Of a stretch of 64,000 nucleotides of DNA, positions 21,716-34,300 are shown piece after piece. The number at the start of each line of letters is the position of its first letter. Position 1 is the stretch's first letter. The notes below the pieces were generated by a model. The model did no database searches. It had not been told where the DNA came from and saw only the letters and a list, made by a program, of their open reading frames with translations. This DNA is from Stictocephala bisonia (taxonomy: Eukaryota; Arthropoda; Insecta; Hemiptera; Membracidae), in NCBI GenBank assembly GCA_035578905.1, contig JAQJVL010000523.1, forward strand, positions 62,001 through 126,000, written 5' to 3'. A program made the position numbers and the translations under genes.

Positions 21716-22477
21716 TATTGGGAAATCGTCCTGAACAAACTAAGCTAGTCACTTTTATAAAAGTTAAATTAGGATCACTCACTTACTGAATCTATTTTTA
21801 CCCATTTCAAGTGCTGTAAAATTTTAATTGTGGACTATAAGTAGGCCTACATCTAAATATTTTTCCAGATTTTCAATAAATTGAGGTGGTTTTAGAGGGT
21901 TAAAAATAAAAATGTGTACCCATTCAAATAAGATGAGTGACTCAGCCGAATAGAACATAGTTTTGTTACAACGATCATTTAACAAATAAAATTAATTTTA
22001 AGGTCCACATAATATGGCATATTATTTTTTACAGAAAGAAACGAGGATTGTAACAGTACTAAGTTATTACTTTGTGGTAACAATGAATAATTTATATAAG
22101 CAATAAACAACGAATAATTAAGTTGTTTTAATTAATAAAAATAATGACGTTAAATTTTTTAGCAGGGAGAACAATTTTTGTTATAGTGTTAGGTAAGTTT
22201 TACTAGCATAAACTAGTTTCTAACTGACCAAAGTAATTATTAATCAACCAGAAATCTTGCAGTTTTTGATGATAGTGTTTTTTAAGTTTTAATAGTTCAG
22301 ACTGGACAAAAATTTTTTCACAGTTTTAAGATTCTCTACAACTTTAAACTTTACAGCTCTGACCTCTAGACTGTGTGGCATGTTGGGTGGTCAGACACTT
22401 GATATGGACTACAGGTAATATGAACAAAACATCTATCTTTAGACAGCTGAGCTTCTTTACGATTCTATCAGTACAAC

Positions 22478-22575
22478 TGATCAACTTGGATGGCCACCCA
22501 TGATCAACTTGGATGGCCACCCATGATCAACTTGGATGGCCACCCATGATCAACTTGGATGGCCACCCATGATCA
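22478..22575. repeat. 23-bp tandem repeat, four copies
   Basis: Four almost perfect copies of a unit made of 'tgatcaacttgg' plus 'atggccaccca'. It merges into the longer related array that follows. Confidence 0.9.
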
Positions 22576-23030
22576 TTTTTGTTAGTCACTGATAAACTTA
22601 AGTAGCTCCTAACCTACTTGCACAGCCTGCAATCAACTTAGGTAGCACCCATGATCAACTTGGGTAGACCCCCTTTATTGCCAACCAGGAACTTGGGTAG
22701 CTCCTGTCATCAACTTAGGTAGCACCCATGATGAACTTGGGTAGTACTCTGTGATCAACTTGGGTAGACCCCCTTTATTGCCAACCAGGAACTTGGGTAG
22801 CTCCTGTCATCAACTTAGGTAGCACCCATGATGAACTTGGGTAGCTCCTGTCATCAACTTAGGTAGCACCCATGATGAACTTGGGTAGCTCCTGTCATCA
22901 ACTTAGGTAGCACCCATGATGAACTTGGGTAGTACTCTGTGATCAACTTGGGTAGACCCCCTTTATTGCTAACCAGGAACTTGGGTAGCTCCTGTCATCA
23001 ACTTAGGAGCACCCATGCTAAACTTGGATA
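22576..23030. repeat. higher-order tandem repeat of 'aacttgggtag' phrases
   Basis: Diverged descendants of the preceding 23-bp unit, with phrases such as 'gatcaacttgggtagacccc', 'ggaacttgggtagctcctgt' and 'catcaacttaggtagcaccc'. They are arranged in longer repeated blocks; the block containing 'ccctttattgccaaccagg' appears three times, once with 'gct' for 'gcc'. Confidence 0.85.
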
Positions 23031-23565
23031 ACGAGCAAAGCTATTTTCTTATGAAGCTTATCTAGATGTGAAATTATCATACAATAACTACAACCAGTTC
23101 AACATTACCAAATCTCCTTTCCTTTTTAAAATAAAATTTGCCCATAAAAGCTATTAGGAAATAATTGTTATTGGTAGAATGCACTTTTTAAACTGTGATT
23201 TTATCAATGTATGTGTAGCCCATGAACAGTGTATGTCACGATATATTTAGAACCTGTGTCCTGTCACAATAAAAAATACGGTGTGCAGACTTCGTGGGCA
23301 TTTTCTGTAATATTTCGTTAACTTGAAAAATGAAACTATTTAATTTATTGAAATTTTATTTATATTGAAGAGAGTATTAAGTGTCCTTTATAACCTGTAT
23401 CAAAAATAATGTCATTGTTTTATAATAAAAATAATGTTATTGTTTTATAATAAAAAATAATGTTATATTTTATTATAAAAATTACTACAGTCAATCACTA
23501 TATTGATAAGCAGAACCTATATTTGCCTGTGACAACTTCATTAAATTGCATCTGCACTATTTACA

Positions 23566-23636
23566 AGATAACCAGACGTTTTGGCCATGATGATGTGGCA
23601 TCCTCAGTGGTATCACGAAACGTGTGGTTATCTCTT
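23566..23636. other. long imperfect hairpin
   Basis: The arms 'agataaccagacgttttg' (from about 23567) and 'cgaaacgtgtggttatctc' are near inverses, separated by about 32 bp. The loop contains 'gatgatg' and 'cctcag'. The layout resembles terminal hairpins seen in some Penelope-like elements, but no reverse transcriptase is nearby, so the origin is uncertain. Confidence 0.4.
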
Positions 23637-23824
23637 GATTTTCACAGGAAAATATAGATTCTAGTTATGACACTGGCCACTTGGCCTAAAATCTAAGATC
23701 AAGTAACTGATAGGTTACCATCAATAGGTTATATTGTCATAGTGAACACTGCCAACAAATTTGTAGATATAAGCAATATAAAATGTACAAACCTTTTGTA
23801 AGTAACTTTTTACCTTTGCATTAA

Positions 23825-24563
23825 CCCTTTGAGGACCAAAAGATATAAAAAAATTAAAATGTGCTTAGTCTTTTTATTTTTCTGACTTTTTAAGTGCAAC
23901 ATGTAAAATACATAGGCTGAACATTTGGAGATACGCCAGTCTTTATAAATTTATTTATAAAATCTGTTCTAATAAAGATACAAGGATACTTCTTTGACCA
24001 AAATGTTTGTAATTGAGTACTTTATCAAAATAAATGTACTAAAAGTCATCTCATAATTTTGAAATATTTATATTTTGTCAAAAAAGTTTATATTGTTTTA
24101 CAAATTTATTTATTTTCTTTAGTACTTTCACAGCTTGTAAACAAAAAATAGTTTTTAGTGGGAAACTGTGTTATTGAAGTCTAAACTTAATCACCTACAA
24201 ACACAAAAAAAGTTATAACAATCGGATTGAAAATAAAATTATTATAACATGAAATATTTTGTTAATATTCTCAGATTTGCCTGTTAAAATTAACTTTCTG
24301 TCTATAGTTGTCAATTATTTTCATTGATGTTATATTCCAATAGACGTCGAAAAAAAAAACATTCTTGAATGTTTGTGTATCACCCCAATGGCATACAAGT
24401 TATTGTAAGCGGTAAATTGGATGTTATATGTAATAAACTTCAAATGGCGGGGATTTCGTCATTCGGTCCTTGATGTGAAATTTAGTAATGACCATATTTT
24501 GTCATTCGGTCCTCAAGAGAAAAATCGTAAATGACGGAACATAGTCATTTAGTCCCCAAAGGG
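23825..24563. mobile_element. non-autonomous piggyBac-type element, 739 bp
   Basis: It is flanked by TTAA on both sides (23821-23824 and 24564-24567). The ends are ccctttgaggaccaaaag and its near inverse (tagtccccaaaggg). Subterminal repeats of 'gtcattcggtcctt' type lie near 24460 and 24510. No coding sequence is present. Confidence 0.88.
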
Positions 24564-24567
24564 TTAA

Positions 24568-25412
24568 ATGTTAAATTATGGTACTAGACAAAATACAGTT
24601 ATAAGACACTTGGTGGATTCTAGTTTAATATTAGAAACAATTCTGTTATGTTCCGGTTAAATAAGTGTTATATTAAAATGAACATATTTATCCCAGGGAT
24701 AAAGTTTGAGTAAAAAACAATTGATTGAACTGTACAGTGGAAAATACTATTACATTGATCCATATTTACACAAACAATCAGCGCAATTAATAATGAATTA
24801 ATTTCCATTCTTGGATAATCCACCATCTCTTGTGTGACAAACTAGAGGCTATACATCTTTAATAGGATAATTTTAGAATCCCACAGGTTTAAAAATTCTA
24901 CAAATACTAAACAGAACAAAATGTTTTGTAATCAAATTCTAATATCCAACAAGAATTTTAATAGATATGCTTGAAATGATAATATTACATGTTTATAAAC
25001 ATTCTTATATTTGATGTATCTTGGAGATGATAAATAAGATTAAAAATCAGTGTTTTTTAGCAAACTTATTACTTAAATGAGATTAAAAGTAGATGATGTT
25101 TAAATTCGCTTCAATGTAATAGGACATGAAACAATGCACTGTTTTGTCACTGCCGTTTACTTACAAGATCAATAAAAATAAGAAATATAACTGAAGTAAT
25201 TCATTTGCTTCCAATTCATTTTATTTTTTATTACTGTGCATAAGCAATGGAACACGTTTCTTAATTATTGCAAGTATTTTGGCACACCAGTTTTTAATGT
25301 AGAGGCTTATTTGATTTGCAAGATTGATGAATTAAATCAATGTTCATATCTCAACACAGGTACATATTTTGAAGCCACATATTTAATATTAAAACATGTG
25401 TCCATGATAAAC
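24568..25412. other. intergenic DNA, nothing recognised
   Basis: AT-rich and without clear open frames or repeats. Confidence 0.4.
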
Positions 25413-27126
25413 ATTCCTTGCCCCACACATGTATCAACTAGTACCTCTGTGGTTCACTTCCTTTCCCACACTTGTATTAACTAGTATCTCTGTGGTACAC
25501 TTCCTTTCCCCAAACTTGTTTTAACTAGTATCTCTGTGGCCCTCTTCCTTTCCCCACACTTGTACTAACCAGTATCTCTGTGGTTCACTTCCTTCCCCCA
25601 CACTTGTATTAACTAGTATCTCTGTGGTGCACTTCCTTTTCCCACACTTGTACTAACTAGTATTTCTGTGGTACACTTCCTTGCCCCACACTTGTACTAA
25701 CTAGTATCTCTGTGGTGCACTTCCTTGCCCCACACTTGTATCAATTAGTATCTCTGTGGTGAACTTCCTTGCCCCACACTTGTATCGACTAGTATCTCTG
25801 TGGTGCACTTCCTTGCCCCACACTTGTATCAACTAGTACCACTCTGCTGAACTTCCTTTACCCACACTTGTACTAACTAGTTTCTCTGTGGTGCACTTCC
25901 TTGCCCCACACTTGTATCAATTAGTATCTCTGTGGTGAACTTCCTTGCCCCACACTTGTATCGACTAGTATCTCTGTGGTGCACTTCCTTGCCCCACACT
26001 TGTACTAACCAGTATCTCTGTGGTTCACTTCCTTTCCCCATACTTGTATTAACTAGTATCTCTGTGGTACACTTCCTTGCCCCACACTTGTATCAACTAG
26101 TATCTCTGTGGTGCACTTCCTTGCCCCACACTTAAATCAACTAGTATCTCTGTGGTGCACTTCCTTGCCCCACACTTGTATCAACTAGTACCACTCTGCT
26201 GAACTTCCTTTTCCCACACTTGTAGTAACTAGTATCTCTGTGGTATACTTCCTTTCCCCATACTTGTATCAACTAATACCTCTGTGGTATACTTCCTTTC
26301 CCCATACTTGTATCAACTAGTACCTCTGTGGTGCACTTCCTTTTCCCACACTTGTATCAACTAATATCTCTGTGGTACACTTCCTTTACCCACACTTGTA
26401 CTAACTAGTATCTCTGTGGTGCACTTCCTTTCCCCATACTTCTATCAACTAGTATCTCTGTGGTGCACTTCCTTTACCCACACTTGTACTAACTAGTATC
26501 TCTGTGGTGCACTTCCTTTCCCCATACTTCTATCAACTAATATCTCTGTGGTACACTTCCTTGCCCCACACTTGTATCAACTAGTACCACTCTGCTGAAC
26601 TTCCTTTTCCCACACTTGTAGTAACTAGTATCTCTGTGGTATACTTCCTTTCCTCATACTTCTATCAACTAATATCTCCGTGGTACACTTCCTTTACCCA
26701 CACTTGTACTAACTAGTATCTCTGTGGTACACTTCCTTTCCCCATACTTCTATCAACTAGTATCTCTGTGGTGCACTTCCTTGCCCCACACTTGAATCAA
26801 CTAGTATCTCTGTGGTGCACTTCCTTGCCCCACACTTCTATCAACTAGTACCACTCTGCTGAACTTCCTTTCCCCAAACTTGTATTAACTAGTATCTCTG
26901 AGGTATACTTCCTTTCCCCATACTTGTATCAACTAGTACCTCTGTGGTGCACTTCTTTGGCCCACACATGTATCAACTAGTACCTCTGAGGTGTACTTCT
27001 TTGCCCCACGCTTGTATCAACTAGTACCTCTGTGGTGCACTTCCTTGCCCCACACTTCTATCAACTAGTACCTCTGTGGTACGCTTTTTTGCCCCACACT
27101 TCTATCAACTAGAATCTCTGTGGTGT
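25413..27126. repeat. 45-bp minisatellite, about 38 copies
   Basis: A long array with the unit 'actagtatctctgtggtgca' followed by 'cttccttgccccacacttgt' and 'atcaa'. Variants alternate gccc/tccc/accc and tatcaa/tactaa, and about every tenth unit reads 'accactctgctga'. It ends about 20 bp short of a candidate RTEL1 poly(A) signal. Confidence 0.95.
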
Positions 27127-28318
27127 AGTTTTATGAATTATGAATTTATTCTACAAATAAAAACATAAAATACAAATATATAAATCTGTTTGGAATATAA
27201 GTAAGCAGCATTTACCAGTATAGGCGGCTTACTATACTTTATATTTTTATCAAATTAAAATTAAAATTAAATCCATTTCTCTTTCAAAACGCTGGGAATT
27301 GTTATAATGGTTACAAATACACAGCAGCAAACTTGGTTGTAGCCTGATTATGGGTTAGAAGGCAGCCAGTCATCCTAAATGGAGAGGTGAGTTATCATAT
27401 GGCATTCTTATGTAACATTTAACCTACAAGACAGCTTTTGGACTATATAAAAAAAATCAGACTGGCTTTTTTTAGCCAGATTTTGTAAATCTATGAGTCA
27501 AAAGACAAGTTTATCACAACTGGGAACATGTACAAGGATGAACCATCATTTGGTTGTCGACACTAAGGCTAAGAGTAAATACTGCACACTTGACATAATG
27601 AGAGTGTGTACTGAGTTCCCTTGGTGAATGTGTTTAAAAATATTAGCTATAAAAAATACTAAAAGGATGTACAGTAAGAAAGATTAATCACATTTAACAA
27701 ATAACATTATATTCACATGTATTTATAAAATAGTACAATATTAAAAACCCTTGTTTATATTATTTTCAAAAAGATATCTCATGTAACAAGAACATTTTTG
27801 TGCAAGTAATTTGATAAGTCTGTGAAGCCTGCAACTATTATAAGATATTTTAAACTACACTAAATTTACATGGAACTTTCACCAGAGCTCCACTACAGGA
27901 CCTCAAAAAAGCTGACAATTAGACACAAAATTTAGCATTGATGAGAAATCTATCTGTATGTTTATAAAAGCAACGGCAAAACTTACACCTAAAACTAACT
28001 GACAAACTTGAATCAAAATAATGATCACAGTCTTAGTTGTTTTATAAATTAATTATTTTAGTTTCTCCATAATTCAGTATATATCAATTTAAGGAACAAA
28101 CTAATTCAAGTTTTAAATTTTCTTTGGATAGGCCTAAACAAAACCTAAAACCTTTCTCGCACTTGCCCTATTGTAAAAATTAACCTTATAATATTATTAA
28201 CTACTTATTTACAAACATTAAACACTTTAAACTATACATTGGTACTAAACAATGTTAAGGCAATGATTTAAAAAGTCTATTTTTAGAGAATAGATCCCAT
28301 GATATAAGTTAAAAACTG
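27127..28318 (-). other. 3' flank/UTR of RTEL1
   Basis: No coding sequence. On the minus strand an AATAAA (27145-27150 on the + strand as TTTATT) lies about 1.2 kb beyond the RTEL1 stop and is a possible polyadenylation signal. Closer canonical signals were not seen. Confidence 0.35.
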
Positions 28319-28398
28319 TCACGATGATACACCATACTTCCGGCGGCAAAGACTCTCAAACTGAGCCATGTGTTCAGCTTTGATGTATCTCTTGAAAC
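28319..28398 (-). CDS. RTEL1 terminal exon
   Basis: The acceptor 'catgtttggcag' precedes 28398. It completes the Gly codon and reads FKRYIKAEHMAQFESLCRRKYGVSS then TGA (28321-28319). The FxxFIxxxHxxQF pattern is the last helix of a harmonin-like domain in RTEL1 proteins. Confidence 0.9.
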
Positions 28399-31300
28399 CT
28401 GCCAAACATGCAATAGAATGTTAATTGAAAATTAAATAAATAAAATCTACATAAATTGCTATAAAATTATTGCTTTTGCTACTCTTTCTTTACACATATA
28501 AGAACAATAAAAACATTACAATAAAAAAACCAAAATTTGTAGACAGTAGAAGGCCAAACGCCTCATTGTACAGAGAGATTAAGAAGGGTGTTTATGTTAA
28601 TTGATATAATGCTTTCAAAATTAAACTTAATTGTATATAAATTCATAAACACTTATTCACTGTGATAAACACTAATGATCTATCAGCATCATCATCACTA
28701 AAATTTAGTGTTATTGTCAAATTCTAGGACTATAAAGAAACCAATGATTAACTGTTAATATCTTACCAATAAACAGGTCCTTAGTTGCAGAGTCTGGAAA
28801 AATCTTACGAAGGCAATGTAGCATGTTATTATAATCAGAGTCTTTGTTATAAGCATAGTTTTTAACTGATTCTTTGAATAGAGCAAATCTTTCATTATTT
28901 AATCTACTCTTGACCTGAAAATAATTCAGAAGGTTACAGACTTCAATATAATCAATTAAATCACATTATTTACTTTGACAAAAACATGTATCATTAATGT
29001 GTTAGTTAGGTCATCTTAAAAAATAAGAAGTCATTTTGCAATTAATCATTACTATTATTATTATTATCATTCATAATTAGCAAGTGACTAATTGATGAAC
29101 ACAAAAAGTCAAGACTATGGTCTTACTTTGACTGTGAAAAATGTAAATTACAAAACTAGGAGGGGTATCTGAAAAATATGAAATTACTACGGGAATTTCC
29201 TATGAGAGATTGGTACCACTGCAGGAAGTATACATAATCAACCCCTCAGTCCTAGTTCTTAGCTCATGGACTGATGTTAGAGATTATCTTCCTCATTTTG
29301 TTTCCCTTCCACAGCAGATTTTGTGCTGCAATATGTTGCCTAAATACTAGTTTAGTTTAGTTTAAAAGGGGATATATAGTTGGTCCAGCCAACCCTTGCA
29401 ACGAAGCCTAAGGCTTTTTGTGCCAATCCCGGTGCCTAATCGTCGTAAAGCTGGCTGCCCTTGACCAAGTCAAGGAGCTTCTTCACTAGATTGGTAATTT
29501 CCAACTGTCCCAGAGGTGAGCTTTCAAAAAGTGCTCTTCTTCTGGCACCAAGAGCCTCACACTCCAGGACAATGTGTTCTGCCGACTCTTCGTCCTCCCC
29601 ACAGAGGCGACAGATGGGATCCTCCGCAAAGAGTCCCACCGTTCTTAAATGCCTCCGGAATTTGCCGTGGCCGGTGATGAGTCCCACCACCAGCCTAACG
29701 TGCGATTTGCTTAACCCAAGAAGTGACTTTGTCAACTTCTGGGAGGGATTCTTGACAAGAACCTTGCCGAGTCTTTGCCCTGGGAACCGCCGCCATCTTT
29801 CCAGATGTCTGGCGCTGACCCAGTTTTTAATTGCTGCTTTGGCAGCTGCAATCGAAACGCCGCAGGCTGGCTCAGGACCAATGAAGGGCTTGAGAGCCCC
29901 CTCCCTAGCCAAGGCATCGGCCTGCTCGTTGCCTTCTAATCCCCTATGTCCTGGGATCCATTCCAGCGAGACCTGATTTCTTGATCCCAGGATGCTGAGG
30001 GTCTCCACGCATTCCCAGACTAGACCAGATTAGACCTTCCAGGAGTCCAGAGCCCCTAAGGCCGCCTGACTGTCTGAGAGGATGCGGATATATTTCCCAC
30101 AAACCCCTCTTTCGACCGCCTGGGCGGCACAATGAAGGATTGCGGTGACTTCAGCTTGGAAGACGGTGCCATACGTTCCCAGGCTCACGCTAGCGTTGGT
30201 CCTAGGGTCGCCAGTATAGACACCAAATCCAGCTCTGTTGCCCATTCTAGACCCGTCTGTGAACCATACAATTCGGTCGTGAGAAGAAACCGGGCTACTA
30301 ACACCGTCCCAGTACTCCCTCGACCTGAAGTCCACAGTATAGGGTCTAGTGAAAAGGAGCTTAGTCCCAACAAAGTCAGACTTCATTGAGAGTACCTGCC
30401 TAAATACTAAGTTTTATAACATCGGCTGGAATTTACCATGGAATATGAACATTTGTATATATGAACATGGAACATTTGTATAGATGAGTTTCTTTGTAGG
30501 GAGAATCACTAATCTTGGTTTTATTATTTAATTGTAATATTTTGGTAATGAAGGTAGCTGTGACAGCAACTATGAATGTATGCCTTCAAACGGGCCAAGC
30601 CTTGAAGGTTCCCTATATTTTCAATTAATTTTAAGTCTTTTACTCATTTACTTAATTATTTCATTTATGTAGATCAGACCTGTGCATTATAGGAATAAAT
30701 AATTATGTATTAATGTTATTGTAGAAATGAGTTGTTATTTATTTATGTATATGTATGTATATTAATTGAGAAAATAAATATTTATTATTATTATTATATT
30801 TCAGTTTAAGGAGAGGATATGTCTATTAATAGACAATAGACGAATTTCAATATTGAATATTCTTTAATAATATTAATACAGTCACATATTTATAAAGTAT
30901 CTGTAATAGACTAGATGTGAACATTCTTTACTCTTTTCAATTTTACCCATTGTTCTACAGCTTGCGTGTGACAGCGGAAGTTTTTAACGTTCCAGTCTGG
31001 GATATCACCCGATTGAATGAAGGTTTTTATTTCTTCAAAAGTTACTCTTCGAAGAAGATGTTAGTTTTGCCATGTCCCAAGCAATTACTTCTGTATATTC
31101 TGTCACTTCAAAGTTTAAGGACAGATTAATATAATTTCTAATGGTTTTACTTTTTCTTGATAATAAAGTGCAGTAAATACATTACACGGGGGGGGGGGGG
31201 GGGGCAGTTCATGTGGAGAGAGCAATAGAAACATCTCAATACTTAAGTGAAGACCTGAAGAAAGTGATATTTCCTGTTATTGAGCGCAACTCGTTCTTGC

Positions 31301-34300
31301 TCACCCGCAGAACATATTACTAGCAATGATATGTGATGATAGAACTCCCATCAGAGAACTCAGGTTGAGAAGATTATCAAAAGCCAGATAGACTGTACCA
31401 AAAGGTAAAACCATCAGAAATTATAGTACTCCGTCCTTAAACTTTGAAGCAACACACTATACAGCACAGATTACCTGGAACAGAGCAAAGCTAACTTCTC
31501 CAACTCTTCTTTGAAGAGTTAATAATGAAGAAATACAATCCATTATTAAATCAGGTGATATCCCAGACTGGAACAGTAAAAACTTCCCCTTTCATACACA
31601 ATAAAATTGGTAACGGAAGCATCGGCCATAATCAAGAGATGGATTTGTCACAGCAACATTTAAATCAAGGTTCATAATGCCAGACTTTGCCATCAAATCA
31701 CAGTACAAAGTAGCATATACATTCTACAAGCCAGGTGTAAAATGATTGACCAAGAAATGTAGATATGTATATTTTATAAATAGCACACAGCCTACATTGG
31801 ATGGCTGGTTGGGTAGAGTGTGGGTGGAACATGTTGTGCAGCCAACCTCCTCGTGTCGAGTTATGGGTTCTTTAAATATTATCAAGTAATATCTAATGAA
31901 ACGAATAGCTGCACAGTTCAAGTAAAAATGGTAATATTTTACCAAAAAAATATTATTTATAAAATTCTTTAAAATCGGAAAAACTGAATTTTTACAGATT
32001 CAAACGGAGCTTGCACAATCAGAAGATATTGTTTAAATGTGTAAATGTTGTGTTATGGTCACTTAACAGTAACAAATGAAGATAATTTTCACCATAGCAA
32101 TTACCAAAAACTAATTAAAAAATAAAAATTAAACTATGAAAAATCAAAAATTTTGCAATATTTTTCAAGTACGTTGCACGATCGAAAGATAAAGTCTGAA
32201 TGAATAATTTTTTTTTAGTTTTTCATCATTTACCAATCGCAACTTTTCCGCACTATAGCAACATCAAACTATGACTTTTTTCGCACCACCCTAATGGGCA
32301 TTCACAGTAAAGTACAGTAAATCACAGTAAACTTGGTAAATCAATAATTTCACACAAAAAATGTCAAATTTATTAGCAATCCTATAAAAATATCACTGAA
32401 ACAAAGCCCTTAAGCAGTGAACGCAATAATAGTAGTTATCTTATTTACGTATAAAAATTTAAAATCCTGTGCTTTATGTAATCAGGTCTATATAGTTTAG
32501 AAGCTTTACCTGTAACAGGTAGTCTTTGTTGGTTTCTGCACGTTTCTCACTTCCACTTGTTTGGGCACTCACAGTTTCTGAGCTTGCATCATCAAACTTC
32601 AAAGGCACAATTTTTAACTTGCGCTTTTTAGGAGTAGGCTGAACAAATGCTTCTTCTTCTTCTTGAGGTTTATCATAAACGGCCTTCAAAATATTTACTG
32701 CTTTGCTCTGAAAAAAATACAAAAATTAATTACAATTATGTCCAGACAAAAAATTTAAAGTGTTATTTTGTGAGATCTCTGACACTGTTGAACACTCAAA
32801 CTAAAATGTCAGAATTCAATACACCACAACTTAAAACTGCACCAAGTGGGAACTACGACGAAAAGACAAAATTATTAGGAAAACTGCACCAAGTGGGAAC
32901 TACGACGAAAAGACAAAATTATTAGGAAAACCAATAAACCACAACTTAAAACTGCACCAAGTGGGAACTACGACGAAAAGACAAAATTATTAGGAAAACC
33001 AATAAACCACAACTTAAAACTGCACCAAGTGGGAACTACGACGAAAAGACAAAATTATTAGGAAAACAAATAAATTAGATGAGTAATTTTCATTGATAAT
33101 ATTTGTTTCGGCAGCTTTTCGAAAAGACCTTTTGATGTTTTAAATTTTTGATAGGTCAGACCAATTTTTTTTTTCAGTTCTGGTTCGGTTCTTTACTGTA
33201 ATCCGTTTCCGGTTCTCAGTAATTTTTTAGTATGTCTCAGAAAACTTTCGAAATACCTTTTTGCCAGTGAATCAACAAATAATATAGAATCAGTAAGTAA
33301 AAACAGAGCATAGTACTTTGGAGATATCTCCAATATAAAACGTAACATCCTAAAAATCTATAAAATGACATACAGTAATTCCAAAAACTAGAAAATTGGT
33401 AACATTTTATTTATTCTCAGAGTACAATTCTTTACGTTTTTCCAAAAAAAGTATTTATTTTAAGTTTCAAAAAGTATACAATTTAGCTAAATGGAATATA
33501 ATGCTCAAATAAGCATGCAATTGAAATTTACCATGAGGAAATTACAAAACTTATAAATAAATAATGTTTTTATTGCACATACAAATGAGGACATCAAAAC
33601 GCATTACAATCGTCAATTTCTTAGGCTATAAATTAGGTTTTAGTTCTAAATAATATACAACATATATACACATTGTTACTGTACAGTAAAAATAAAATAA
33701 ATATAATAATAATAAAAATAGAGAAATTTAGTCAACACAATGTTATATAAGTTATCAATCCCAAGGTACTACTTAATCAGAAGGAAACAAAATGACAATT
33801 AGTAACAATAAGTCACTAAGTAAAAAAAACATAATAGAGTTATTCATTATTACTCATCTCCAAGACGACGATCGTAGAGATATCAGTGAATATGAGAGTG
33901 AATGAGTGTGATGAGTGTAGTCATTGTTAGTATCTGAGTTTGACTTAGCTCAGAAAGGACTATTTATTAATAGTCCAATAGCCAGGGCAACTATGGGACC
34001 TACAGCTTTACGTGAAATCCGAACCACGTAGTGTTGGTCTGATTTTCAGTTAACTGACAAGTCTGACACTCAGTTCTTTTCCCTACACAACATCTGAACC
34101 TTGACTACCATTCAACATGGACACTCCAGACTTCTCTAATAGTGTCCACGTTGATAACAACCACTGAACGACGCTGTGTCCGTATTAAGAGAACCGAGCA
34201 TGGAACCTAACAATCTCACAAACACTTTGTCCCCAAGTTTCCATATACGAGGTACGTCCAGAAAGTAAGTTCCATTTGGTAATAAAAATAATTTGTCTAC

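Noticed and set aside
22478..27126. CRISPR-like arrays
   Set aside because: Repeats are head-to-tail with no unique spacers, in a eukaryotic context; they are minisatellites.
29461..29976. 171-codon + strand frame
   Set aside because: It is the antisense shadow of the LINE RNase H/finger frame on the minus strand.
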